35,235 nucleotides of DNA from Arthrobacter cryoconiti (GCF_020905375.1 NZ_JAJJBU010000005.1:1-35235); one strand, 5' to 3'; positions 24,242-31,450 are shown, numbered from the stretch's first letter. Notes: a model not told the origin generated them from the letters alone. Translations and numbers: made by a program.

Positions 24242-25624
24242 TTAGGGAAGTACCCGATCTAAATATGAGTTTCTGAACACACGTCGTGGATCACTAATAT
24301 CTCGAACCTTACCGAACATTTTGAGCTCTGGGTAGAGCGCCTCAAAGTCATTCGACTGGAGGAAATGCCACTTCCCCCAGTGGGGTCGTCCACCGTGCGC
24401 TGCGAAGATTTCTTCGGCGGCATGGAAGTACTCAAAAGGGTCCGTTTTGATGTGCTGGTGAATGGCAATGTAGCCACTTTCACGCCCAAAGGCTGTGGAT
24501 AGTGGGATGTCATCGGCCGCGGCGCAGCGCACTTCGACAGGGAAAGAAATACTGAAACGACGGCGCTTGATCATGGCGTCGAGTTCATGGAGTACGTCCG
24601 CAACTTCGGCGAGGGGAAGGGCATATTCCATCTCCCTGAACTTCACAGTCCGAGGCGTGGCGAACACTCTATGCGAGGCATCCGCAAACTCTCGGTTTCC
24701 GGTCAGAAGCGACGCCACCTTGTTCACTCGCGGGATGGTCGCGGGAGCCTTTCCGGTAACAGTGCACAGCGCCGAGAATAACGTGTTCGAGACCAACACG
24801 TCGTCGAGTAAACGGGCCCGGGGGCTGAGCGGCTTCACTCCCTCTGGGCCTTGCCCCAGAGGGTAGCGGGTATTGGTTTTCGTCAATGCCATCGAAGTGT
24901 GCGGGAACCAGTAGAACTCGAAGTGGTCAGCGGCACTCTGCAGTTCCATCAGGTTATCCAACACCCCGGCCAACGGTTCAGGCCGTTCTAGTGCGTGCAG
25001 TGTGAAGGCGTCTACACATTGCAGCGTTACGGACGTGATGATTCCCAGAGCTCCGAGTCCCACGCGGGCCGCCGAGAATAGCTCTGGGTTCGTCGTTGCG
25101 GAGCATCGACGCACTGTGCCGGTTCCGTCTACAAGCTCCAAGACGAGCACCTGAGTGGATATTCCACCAAATGCGAGGCCCGTGCCATGGGTGCCGGTGG
25201 AGATGGCGCCGGAGATACTTTGGCGGTCAATGTCTCCGAGGTTTTCCATGGCCAGGCCATATGGTGCCAAAAGAGTGGGGATCTGATGCAAGCTGGTCCC
25301 TCCCGCCACCGTTGCGTGGCGGGCTTCCCTGTCCACGGACAGTAGTCCGCTCAACCGCTCAAGGCGCAGCTGGACTCCGTCGGTGGTGGCGATGTCGGTG
25401 AAGCTGTGTCCGGCACCGACAGCCTTGACTGTGGTCTGGGACAGCCCCACCTGGGACAGCCCCACCTGGGACAGCCCAGCCGGGGATAGTCCCGACGGGG
25501 ACAGCCCCGTGCCGGAGTCGCCGGCCCGCGCCACCACCGCTGCAATCTGGGCCACTGTGCTTGGGTAGAGAACCGTCGATGGTGTGCATCGCTGATCGCC
25601 TGCCCAGTTACGCCATTCGCTCAT
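24242..25624 (-). CDS. FAD-linked aldonolactone oxidase (D-arabinono-1,4-lactone oxidase family)
   Basis: A 460-residue flavoprotein of the VAO/ALO family. The N-terminal FAD-binding domain has NWAGDQRC, VGAGHSFTDIA (His73, the residue that carries FAD covalently in this family), TVAGGTSLHQIPTLLAPYGLAMENLGDIDRQSISGAISTGTHGTG, and GALGIITSVTLQCV. The C-terminal catalytic part includes FYWFPHTSMALTKTNTR and RPHWGKWHFL near residue 420, the typical HWGK motif. The family oxidises aldonolactones or alditols using oxygen. A Gly-Leu-Ser-rich tandem repeat (residues 40-64) is inserted near the FAD-binding loop, which is unusual. The start overlaps the upstream deaminase/aldolase stop by four bases (ATGA). 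Confidence 0.9.
   Translation of the reverse strand: MSEWRNWAGDQRCTPSTVLYPSTVAQIAAVVARAGDSGTGLSPSGLSPAGLSQVGLSQVGLSQTTVKAVGAGHSFTDIATTDGVQLRLERLSGLLSVDREARHATVAGGTSLHQIPTLLAPYGLAMENLGDIDRQSISGAISTGTHGTGLAFGGISTQVLVLELVDGTGTVRRCSATTNPELFSAARVGLGALGIITSVTLQCVDAFTLHALERPEPLAGVLDNLMELQSAADHFEFYWFPHTSMALTKTNTRYPLGQGPEGVKPLSPRARLLDDVLVSNTLFSALCTVTGKAPATIPRVNKVASLLTGNREFADASHRVFATPRTVKFREMEYALPLAEVADVLHELDAMIKRRRFSISFPVEVRCAAADDIPLSTAFGRESGYIAIHQHIKTDPFEYFHAAEEIFAAHGGRPHWGKWHFLQSNDFEALYPELKMFGKVRDISDPRRVFRNSYLDRVLP
25433..25507 (-). repeat. five tandem 15-bp repeats inside the lactone oxidase gene
   Basis: Five in-frame 15-base units encode GLSPS, GLSPA, GLSQV, GLSQV and GLSQT. Two adjacent units are identical in DNA, and the others differ at a few positions. 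The length is a multiple of three, so change in copy number would not break the frame. It lies between the first strand region and the FAD-contacting GAGHSF loop. Confidence 0.85.
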
Positions 25625-26907
25625 ACGAAAGCTTTCCCTTCGCCCCTGTAGGTGAGTACCTGGTCGGTGAGGGCTCCGCCGTCGAGCACCTCTAACGCGT
25701 TGACGTGCTCACAGACTTCACCGGATTTGGCATGGCGGAACCAGACCTTCTCACCGATGCCCAACGTGGCGGCACCGGCGCCCTTCAGGGGCGTCTGCAC
25801 TTCACCGGCGCCCTCGGTCCCCAGCATGGACAAGCCGGGTGGGAAGACGGGTACAGGGGACCTGTCGGCGCCGTGTGGGCCGGAGGCGATCCAGCCTCCA
25901 CCGAGCACCGTGACCATGTCCGGGGCTGGCCGGCGTACCACCGTGGTGGCGAATCCCACGGCATGCTGGGGGCTAAAACGTGAATATCCGTCAAAAAGGG
26001 TTGGCCCGAACAAGCCCGAACCCGCGGCCAGTTCTGTGACGGCCGGATCCCTTGCCGTTAGCTCCAGGCTGCCTGTGCCGCCTCCATTGACAAATTCAAG
26101 TTCGACCACGTTGCGCACCGCGGCGACCACGTTGCCTCGGCGTTCGGTGACCTCCATCATTGAGGCCTGTTGAATCCGCTTCAGAATCACGGACTTGGCC
26201 GCGTCCGCTACACGGTTTCCGGTGTGGGGAGTGTCCTGCAGCCCGGCGATCTGAGCTTCGTAGGCCATGAGTCCGACCAAGATAAATAACTTTTGTCCTC
26301 CGCGGATTCGGGACCCGATGTCCAGCGCCATTGCAAGGGCATCAGCACCAGTTCGCACAGGTGATCGGCGAACACCAATATGTCCCATTGTGCGCCCAGC
26401 TACGCTGGGCCGCCACGACGCGTCGAGGTCCACTGCCAGGCGGATGGGAGCGGCCGGGCGAACGTCGAGTAGGGCTGCTTCCATGGCATCTAGCTGCTCC
26501 GGGGAATCAACCATGAGCGTCACCCGTGAACAGGCCCGCGCGTCTATGGCTAGGGCACGCAGGGCCGTGAAATCCGCCGTCGGATACGCCACCACAATAT
26601 CCGTGAACGTGTCTTCTGCCGCCAGCCAGAGGGCCTCAGGCAGGGTGAAAGCCAGGATTCCCGCAAAGCCGTCCTGTGCCACGACGGCTCGGAGGACCTC
26701 GCGGCTGCGGATTGACTTACTTGCCACGCGGATGGGAACCCCGTTGGCGCGTCTCAGTAGCGAGCCGGCATTGTGGGAAAGAGCCTGGAGGTCAAGCACG
26801 GCAAGAGGGGCAGCGCGTCCAACACACGCTTGGTCGGCTGCCGCCCATATTTCGGTTCCGGCGCCGCCGCTACGACCGCGCTCTAGCGCAGAATTGACGA
26901 GGTGCAT
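25621..26907 (-). CDS. amino-acid deaminase/aldolase (alanine-racemase-type PLP enzyme)
   Basis: A 428-residue protein of the PLP-barrel group that includes D-threonine aldolase-like and amino-acid deaminases. The N-terminal barrel has LAVLDLQALSHNAGSLLRRANGVPIRVASKSIRS, with Lys64 as the expected PLP-binding residue. MGHIGVRRSPVRT, LVGLMAYEAQIAG, EFVNGGGTGS and the C-terminal metal-site-like VWFRHAKSGEVCEHVN follow the family layout. The substrate is unknown. Several starts exist; ATG 26907 (or 26910) is chosen because GGGGG lies 6 bases upstream, whereas ATG 26922 has no such signal. It overlaps the following oxidase gene by four bases, so the two are certainly an operon. Its leader is a candidate RNA switch, described separately. 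Confidence 0.85.
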   Translation of the reverse strand: MHLVNSALERGRSGGAGTEIWAAADQACVGRAAPLAVLDLQALSHNAGSLLRRANGVPIRVASKSIRSREVLRAVVAQDGFAGILAFTLPEALWLAAEDTFTDIVVAYPTADFTALRALAIDARACSRVTLMVDSPEQLDAMEAALLDVRPAAPIRLAVDLDASWRPSVAGRTMGHIGVRRSPVRTGADALAMALDIGSRIRGGQKLFILVGLMAYEAQIAGLQDTPHTGNRVADAAKSVILKRIQQASMMEVTERRGNVVAAVRNVVELEFVNGGGTGSLELTARDPAVTELAAGSGLFGPTLFDGYSRFSPQHAVGFATTVVRRPAPDMVTVLGGGWIASGPHGADRSPVPVFPPGLSMLGTEGAGEVQTPLKGAGAATLGIGEKVWFRHAKSGEVCEHVNALEVLDGGALTDQVLTYRGEGKAFV

Positions 26908-26993
26908 CATTGACCCCCACATTCAGTGAAATTTTCGCTGGCAGGGCCAACTCTGCCACATCGGTATTCTGAGCGGGCGGATGTGGGGTCAGG
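26908..26993 (-). promoter_or_regulatory. structured 5' leader with possible ribosome-site sequestering
   Basis: On the minus-strand RNA, the segment from 26991 to 26981 can pair with 26922 to 26911 in an 11-bp helix with one bulged G; the 3' arm contains the GGGGG ribosome-binding site of the deaminase gene. A second hairpin, 26958-26953 with 26944-26939 (6 bp, 8-base loop), lies inside. The 5' arm CCACAU can instead pair with an internal AUGUGG (26961-26956), which would free the ribosome site. TAAATT lies about 6 bases before the first base of the helix, so transcription may begin there. This is a prediction from base pairing only. Confidence 0.45.
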
Positions 26994-27025
26994 CCCGCAA
27001 TTTAGCGCGGGGCCGGAATAGCAAC

Positions 27026-27054
27026 TTGACGCGCAAACCTGAAACGGCAATAGT
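27026..27054 (+). promoter_or_regulatory. putative promoter of the universal stress protein gene
   Basis: TTGACG (27026-27031), a 17-base spacer, and AATAGT (27049-27054) form a good sigma-70-type promoter on the plus strand, about 75 bases before the universal stress protein start. It is divergent from the leader of the deaminase/aldolase gene. Confidence 0.5.
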
Positions 27055-27129
27055 CACAAGTACAGACCGCGACGGGGAGGCTGCAGCAGTATCCGCCTCG
27101 ACGGAACAGCGAAAATCAGGAGGCGCAGC

Positions 27130-28134
27130 ATGAGCGATCCACAAGAAACGGCCCCGGTTGCCCAGAACGACACCATCCTTGCACCTACCGGAATTGTGGT
27201 GGGGATTGACGGTTCCGAACAGAGTATTTGCGCACTGATTTGGGCCGCACGTGAGGCGAAGGTACGCAAGTCCACCTTGCATCTAGTCACGGCTTACACG
27301 GTCCCCATTTTTGCCGCCTCGGGCTTGGACGGGGGCTATGCCACCGTGGACGACGACGTCATCCGGCAAGGCGCCGAGGCCGTCCTACGTGAGGCCGCAG
27401 CGAAAGTGGCGCACCTGGATGTGGAATTGGACGCCCGGGTGGAAAACGGCGACGCCGCTGGCGTGTTGTTGGAGCTTAGCGAGAGCGCGGAACTTCTGGT
27501 TTTCGGAAGCCGTGGCCGGGGAGGGTTCTTGGGCCGCCTGCTCGGTAGTGTCAGTTCGGCACTCCCGGCGCACTCCACCTGCCCGACCGTGACTGTGCCG
27601 CTGAGCTGCGCTGCTCGTCTGGGGGAGGCTGAGCCGGCACAGAAGGATCTGCCCGAGGTTGCAAATGTCATCACCGTTGGTGTTGATGGTTCGGATCAGG
27701 CGCGGTTCGCCGTTCTGGTGGCGGCTGAGCAAGCCGAACGTTATGGAGCCACGCTGCGCATCATTTGCGCCGTCCAGCCGTACACCGGTTCGCTAGCCTG
27801 GATACCTGCCCCGGTGGACCGTGATGCGTTATTTGCCGAGATTCAAACCCAGCTCGACGCCGGAGAAAAGTGGTTGCGGAATCATTTCCCCAAGCTTCCC
27901 ATGCAGATCGAACTCGTAGAGGGATCCGCCGTTGACGTATTGGTCAAGGCATCCGAAACGTCGGAATTGATCGTTATGGGCACCCGGGGCCGCGGCGGAT
28001 TCGCCGGTATGTTGCTAGGTTCCACCACTGACGGGGTGCGTCATCATTCCAAGGGTCCTGTGATGGTGGTGCGCGATCAACACGATCCCCGGCAAGAGGA
28101 CCGTTCAGCGTTTGGACCGTTGCTGCAGGTCTAA
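27130..28134 (+). CDS. universal stress protein with two UspA domains
   Basis: A 334-residue cytoplasmic protein with two UspA domains. The first covers residues 20-155 (GIVVGIDGSEQS ... VFGSRGRGGFLGRLLGSVSSAL), the second about 175-320 (VITVGVDGSDQA ... VMGTRGRGGFAGMLLGSTTDGV). Both carry the ATP-binding pattern G-x2-G-x9-G-S, so both probably bind ATP. Double-domain universal stress proteins are common in actinobacteria and respond to starvation, hypoxia or stress. A ribosome site AGGAGG lies 6 bases before ATG. It is a single-gene unit, with its own promoter and a strong terminator 13 bases after its stop. Confidence 0.93.
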   Translation: MSDPQETAPVAQNDTILAPTGIVVGIDGSEQSICALIWAAREAKVRKSTLHLVTAYTVPIFAASGLDGGYATVDDDVIRQGAEAVLREAAAKVAHLDVELDARVENGDAAGVLLELSESAELLVFGSRGRGGFLGRLLGSVSSALPAHSTCPTVTVPLSCAARLGEAEPAQKDLPEVANVITVGVDGSDQARFAVLVAAEQAERYGATLRIICAVQPYTGSLAWIPAPVDRDALFAEIQTQLDAGEKWLRNHFPKLPMQIELVEGSAVDVLVKASETSELIVMGTRGRGGFAGMLLGSTTDGVRHHSKGPVMVVRDQHDPRQEDRSAFGPLLQV

Positions 28135-28146
28135 CCCAGCACGGCG

Positions 28147-28182
28147 AAAAGCCCCAAAGGCGAGAGGGCCTTTGGGGCTTTT
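28147..28182 (+). terminator. intrinsic terminator after the universal stress protein gene
   Basis: AAAAGCCCCAAAGGC (28147-28161) and its exact reverse complement (28168-28182) form a 15-bp stem with a 6-base loop; the stem ends in a T tract. It follows the gene by 12 bases. The A-tract on the other side means it could also work for transcription from the right. Confidence 0.9.
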
Positions 28183-28278
28183 TGCTGTGCCGGTTTGGCA
28201 CTGCGCTAGTTTGGTGCGGTGCAATTCTGGAGCTTCTGGACCATCAGGGGCTTGCGGAGTTGACGGCCGTGCCTCATC

Positions 28279-29706
28279 TTAGTAGCGGGCTGCGTACGGG
28301 TAGAGCTGCATGCCGGACATCCATGACAACGGGGTTACCTCAATGGGAGCCGTTTCGTTGAGCGCCTGCACCACTTGGTTGTTGCCAATGTAGATGGCAA
28401 TGTGGCTAAAGTTGCCGTTCCCGACGTCGTTGAAGACGAGGAGGTCCCCGTAGCGCATTTGAGACAACGGTACTCGCTGGGGAGCATTCCAGAACTGGGC
28501 CGTCCCCGTGCGGGGAACCCACACGCCAGCCGCGGCAAAGGCCTGCTGCACTAGACCGGAGCAGTCAAAGGCTACGGGACCATTGCCGCCCCACTGGTAG
28601 GGGCCGCCAATCTTGGACATGGCGTAGTTGACCATAACGTTGGTGTAGGAGCCGCCCGGCTGGGCTGGAGGCGGCGTTGGCGCCGGCGGCGCAGGCGCGG
28701 GTGGCGCAGGAACCGGAGGGACAACGACCGGCGGTGCAGGAGCTGGTGGCGCAATGACGGGTGGTGCCACCGGCGGAACTACGGGTGCCGGTTGCTGGCC
28801 GCTATTGCCGCCTGCATTGCCGCCGCCGTTGTTTGCCGGTTGTTCAGCCGGCGGAGCCACCGGCACCGGAGCGTTGGCTGAATTCTTGACCTGCTGGGCC
28901 AGTGCGCTTTCTTGTGCTTTGCGGGCTAGCGCGTCCACCCGAGCGCCTTCTAGCTCAGCCGTGGTGTTGTTCAAGGTTGCCAGCTGTTGGAGTAAGACGT
29001 CGCGTTGGGCCGTATTGTCTTTGATAATGCCAGCTTGAGCGTCGCTTGCGGACTGTGCTTTTGCTTTGGAGTCGTCGGCTGCCTTGGTGGCGTCGTCTGC
29101 TGCTTTTTGGGCCGCAGCGGCTGCGGCCTGCAAGGCCGTGGACGTAGCGGATGCCGACTGGGCCGAGGCTAAGGTGTTAGACCGGTTGGCGGTCAGCGCC
29201 TGCAGCGCGGAGGCCTGATATATGGCGTCATCGGCGTTGGTGCTGGCCAAAAAAGTTTGAACGTCTAGATTCAGCCCACCGGACTTGTAGAGGCTCCCGG
29301 CAAGTGTGCCTAGCTGGGCCTTGGCTGTCTTGAACTCTGCCGCTGCTGCCTCGGCCTTGCCTTTGGCTGTTGCTGCGTCAGCGGTGCGCTGTTGGAGCGC
29401 CAACAGAGCATCCGTATAGGCGGTACCGGATCGAATAGTGGTGAGAGTGGCGCTTTGTAGGCGGTCATTGGCCGAGCTGATGATGGCGTCAATTTGGGCC
29501 GAGGCCGCAGCTGTGGTTGCTGCTGATTCCTTGGCTCGCGCTATGTCTTGATCGCTGGGAATGGCAGGGCTGGCTGGTGCGAAGCGCATCTGCGCTGGGG
29601 ACGCGATGGCAGCTTCCGTGGCTTGCGCCGGCGCCAAAATAGCCGTGCAGGCGAAGGCCGCGCACGCAAAAGCCGTGGTTCCACGAACCAAAAATTTCAT
29701 GCTCAT
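28279..29706 (-). CDS. NlpC/P60 cell-wall peptidase with coiled coil and Pro-rich linker
   Basis: A 475-residue exported protein. A signal peptide ends near residue 30 (AQA-T). Residues 50-270 form a long Ala/Gln/Lys-rich coiled coil, as in RipA and other endopeptidases that are activated at the divisome. A Pro-rich linker of about 60 residues (repeats of PAPPVP) leads to the NlpC/P60 domain: Cys382 in AFDCSGLV and His435 in SHIAIYIG, with the third polar residue after it. It probably cuts peptide crosslinks in peptidoglycan at the cell surface. ATG 29706 is used; a second ATG two codons on is equally possible. The upstream region carries three TGTGATT repeats. Confidence 0.92.
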   Translation of the reverse strand: MSMKFLVRGTTAFACAAFACTAILAPAQATEAAIASPAQMRFAPASPAIPSDQDIARAKESAATTAAASAQIDAIISSANDRLQSATLTTIRSGTAYTDALLALQQRTADAATAKGKAEAAAAEFKTAKAQLGTLAGSLYKSGGLNLDVQTFLASTNADDAIYQASALQALTANRSNTLASAQSASATSTALQAAAAAAQKAADDATKAADDSKAKAQSASDAQAGIIKDNTAQRDVLLQQLATLNNTTAELEGARVDALARKAQESALAQQVKNSANAPVPVAPPAEQPANNGGGNAGGNSGQQPAPVVPPVAPPVIAPPAPAPPVVVPPVPAPPAPAPPAPTPPPAQPGGSYTNVMVNYAMSKIGGPYQWGGNGPVAFDCSGLVQQAFAAAGVWVPRTGTAQFWNAPQRVPLSQMRYGDLLVFNDVGNGNFSHIAIYIGNNQVVQALNETAPIEVTPLSWMSGMQLYPYAARY

Positions 29707-29856
29707 TCCAGAGACCTAACTTACTCAAAAAGAATAAAGAAATACGTGGAACGGGAATTGTCCAAGAGGCCCATATTCCGCTGCGTATTTGTGCGGCATT
29801 CTAGAGACTACGGGCACCGACTTTGCTTTGGCAACACCAGTAACATCAGCCACATG

Positions 29857-29888
29857 AATCACATCTTTGTAATCACAAGACTGTGATT
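29857..29888 (-). repeat. three TGTGATT heptamers upstream of the NlpC/P60 gene
   Basis: On the minus strand, TGTGATT occurs at 29857-29863 and 29871-29877, 14 bases apart (direct repeats), and its reverse complement AATCACA at 29882-29888. The last two form an inverted repeat with a 4-base spacer. They lie 150-180 bases upstream of the gene. This could be a binding array for a regulator; the half-site TGTGA recalls CRP-type sites but the arrangement is inverted relative to the consensus. Confidence 0.5.
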
Positions 29889-29908
29889 TACCAGTGCATT
29901 GCCGCGAC

Positions 29909-30316
29909 TCACCCCCAGCCCAGTTCATGTAGCCGGTCTTCACTGATGCCAAAATGGTGGGCAATCTCATGGACGACCGTCACCTTCACTTCGTGAATGA
30001 CTTCCGAGCGGCACGAACACATATCCAGGATCGGTTTACGGAATATGGTAATCCGGTCAGGTAGCGAACCGGCATCCCACCAGGAATCTCGTTCTGTTAG
30101 CGGAGTGCCTTCGTACAGGCCAAGCAAAACAGTGCCGCTATCCTCCCCCGGTCCAGGTTCATAGTCGTCCTCTATGAAGATGCTCACATTATTCATCCGT
30201 GCTGCGATGTCAGCGGGGATGGCTTCCAGCGCTGCACTGACGGCGCCCTCAAACTCGGCCATGCCCATAGAGTAGGGCCTAAACGACGGAATTGAGGCTA
30301 AAGGGTCCTGGCTCAT
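29909..30316 (-). CDS. small metallopeptidase (zincin family, DUF1025-like)
   Basis: A 135-residue cytoplasmic protein with a zinc motif HEIAHHFG (His116, Glu117, His120) and a downstream acidic residue in EDRLHELGW, the pattern of the small zincin family often found in actinobacteria. Upstream parts include FEGAVSAALEAIP, then NNVSIFIEDDYEP and LLGLYEGTPLTERD, which are also typical. The physiological substrate is unknown. There is no Shine-Dalgarno sequence, but TAGGCT lies 5 bases before ATG, consistent with a leaderless mRNA. The gene stands between the NlpC gene's regulatory region and the tRNA cluster. Confidence 0.88.
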   Translation of the reverse strand: MSQDPLASIPSFRPYSMGMAEFEGAVSAALEAIPADIAARMNNVSIFIEDDYEPGPGEDSGTVLLGLYEGTPLTERDSWWDAGSLPDRITIFRKPILDMCSCRSEVIHEVKVTVVHEIAHHFGISEDRLHELGWG

Positions 30317-30358
30317 TCGTTCAGCCTAGTGAGCCGGAGACGGCCCGGGAGGCTCGTT

Positions 30359-30387
30359 TTGTGTTCTGGGGAAATAGGCCCTATAGT
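30359..30387 (+). promoter_or_regulatory. promoter of the tRNA cluster
   Basis: TTGTGT (30359-30364), exactly 17 bases, then TATAGT (30382-30387) form a strong sigma-70-type promoter about 58 bases before tRNA-Glu. Transcription of all three tRNA genes from here is possible, though the gaps of 102 and 57 bases leave room for more promoters. Confidence 0.65.
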
Positions 30388-30445
30388 TTTTGAAGTCCAC
30401 TGCGGACGGGGAGCAGGCAACTGCGAGCCGAACGTCGGTGACGAT

Positions 30446-30518
30446 GCCCCCATCGTCTAGCGGCCTAGGACACCGCCCTTTCACGGCGGCGGCACGGGTT
30501 CGAATCCCGTTGGGGGTA
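30446..30518 (+). tRNA. tRNA-Glu (anticodon UUC)
   Basis: A complete cloverleaf. The acceptor stem pairs GCCCCCA with TGGGGGT, with a G-U first pair. The anticodon stem CCGCC/GGCGG closes loop CTTTCAC, giving anticodon TTC for glutamate. The T arm is GGGTTCGAATCCC. The 3' CCA is not encoded. It is 73 bases long and the first of three tRNA genes in a row. Confidence 0.95.
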
Positions 30519-30620
30519 CTTTGCGAGTAATGGTAAGTCGGTTGAAAAATAACTGATAGAATATTACTCGTGAATTTCGCACGAAAGCGCGAAAATTTGG
30601 TAAATAAAGCAATTATGTAA

Positions 30621-30694
30621 GGCCCTGTAGCGCAGTTGGTTAGCGCGCCGCCCTGTCACGGCGGAGGTCGCGGGTTCGAGTCCCGTCAGGGTCG
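30621..30694 (+). tRNA. tRNA-Asp (anticodon GUC)
   Basis: A complete cloverleaf. The acceptor stem is GGCCCTG with CAGGGTC. The anticodon stem CCGCC/GGCGG closes loop CTGTCAC, with anticodon GTC for aspartate. The T arm is GGGTTCGAGTCCC. The 3' CCA is not encoded. Confidence 0.95.
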
Positions 30695-30751
30695 CTTTGG
30701 TTTCCTGATTTTGGGGAATCTGGTGACAAGTTAGTATTGTCAGTTCACCAA

Positions 30752-30827
30752 GGCTCTGTAGCTCAGTTGGTAGAGCGTTCGACTGAAAATCGAAAGGTCA
30801 CCGGATCGACGCCGGTCGGAGCCACCA
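30752..30827 (+). tRNA. tRNA-Phe (anticodon GAA), CCA encoded
   Basis: A complete cloverleaf. The acceptor stem is GGCTCTG with CGGAGCC, the discriminator is A, and CCA is encoded (30825-30827), unlike the other two tRNA genes here. The anticodon stem TTCGA/TCGAA closes loop CTGAAAA, with anticodon GAA for phenylalanine. The T-loop reads ATCGACG, so position 54 is A instead of the usual T; I believe related actinobacteria show the same form, but this is from memory. Confidence 0.95.
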
Positions 30828-30836
30828 CTAAAGAAA

Positions 30837-30861
30837 TCCCTTAGCAATAGGGGGTTTTTTT
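30837..30861 (+). terminator. terminator after the tRNA cluster
   Basis: TCCCTTA (30837-30843) pairs with TAGGGGG (30848-30854), with two G-U wobbles and a 4-base loop GCAA, followed by seven T (30855-30861). It lies 10 bases after tRNA-Phe and separates the tRNA transcript from the alkaline-shock operon. Confidence 0.8.
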
Positions 30862-30903
30862 GTTTTAACTTTGATTTTTACCCCCACGCTAAGTTCAGCG
30901 GCG

Positions 30904-30932
30904 TTGCCCCCCAAGTTTTCGGTGCATAGGCT
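30904..30932 (+). promoter_or_regulatory. putative promoter of the alkaline-shock operon
   Basis: TTGCCC (30904-30909), a 17-base spacer and TAGGCT (30927-30932) fit a sigma-70-type promoter, with a start near 30939 and a leader of about 23 bases. A sigma-B-type GTTT...GGGTAT pair was looked for and not found, although GTTTT occurs at 30915-30919. Confidence 0.5.
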
Positions 30933-30961
30933 TACCGTAAAGGAAACAGAAAGGCGCTTTC

Positions 30962-31450
30962 ATGGACGGGCAAAACCAGCCTCGGAAAATCGAGGACGCA
31001 CCAGCGAAGGACTATGCGCAAGGGCGTACCGTTATCGCGGACACGGCCGTCGCGAAAGTGGTGGGTCTTGCTGCTCGCAAGGTGGCCGGTGTTCATGCCT
31101 TGGGTAGCGGAACATCACGGTCCATCGGCGCCCTGCGGGATGCTGTGGGCGCCACTGACCTCACTGCGGGTGTCCGGGTTGAGGTGGGCGAATCTCAGGT
31201 GGCCGTGGATATCGTCCTCATCGCCGAATATGGCTACCCACTGCATAACGTGGCCATGGCCGTCCGGGGTGCCGTATATGAGGCCGTGGAGGATTTGGTG
31301 GGACGCACTGTGATTGAGGTCAATGTGGAGATTGTCGACGTCTTCATGCCTGCCATGGATCTGGAGAAAACGAGTTCGCGCGTGCGTGAACGTCTGGACG
31401 TCGGGACCCGTCAGCCAGTACCTACCATCGACATCGAGGATCAGCCGTGA
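30962..31450 (+). CDS. Asp23/Gls24 family envelope stress protein
   Basis: A 162-residue protein of the Asp23/Gls24 (DUF322) family. The signature runs from GRTVIADTAVAKVVGLAARKVAGVHAL through VRVEVGESQVAVDIVLIAEYGYPLHNVAMAVRGAVYEAVEDLVGRTVIEVNVEIVDV. In Gram-positives Asp23 lines the inner face of the membrane, held by AmaP, and responds to alkaline or envelope stress. A good ribosome site (GAAAGG, 7 bases before ATG) is present. It is the first gene of a tight operon with GTGA/ATGA overlaps through the next four genes. The first 18 residues are charged and not part of the fold. Confidence 0.93.
   Translation: MDGQNQPRKIEDAPAKDYAQGRTVIADTAVAKVVGLAARKVAGVHALGSGTSRSIGALRDAVGATDLTAGVRVEVGESQVAVDIVLIAEYGYPLHNVAMAVRGAVYEAVEDLVGRTVIEVNVEIVDVFMPAMDLEKTSSRVRERLDVGTRQPVPTIDIEDQP

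Noticed and set aside
29707-29908. Possible c-di-AMP (ydaO-type) riboswitch before the NlpC/P60 gene
   Set aside because: This class often precedes such genes in actinobacteria, so I looked for its conserved core segments on the minus strand and did not find them.
29725-29970. 81-codon minus-strand frame before the NlpC/P60 gene
   Set aside because: It overlaps the end of the metallopeptidase gene, has no ribosome site or family pattern, and covers what looks like regulatory DNA.
30524-30570. CGAGTAAT and ATTACTCG inverted repeat between tRNA-Glu and tRNA-Asp
   Set aside because: The arms are 8 bp with a 31-base spacer and no T tract; it may be a processing structure but is too weak to call.
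30446-30827. tRNA cluster as an integration site for a mobile element
   Set aside because: No integrase, no direct repeat of a tRNA 3' end and no foreign-looking genes follow; the next genes are a normal stress operon.
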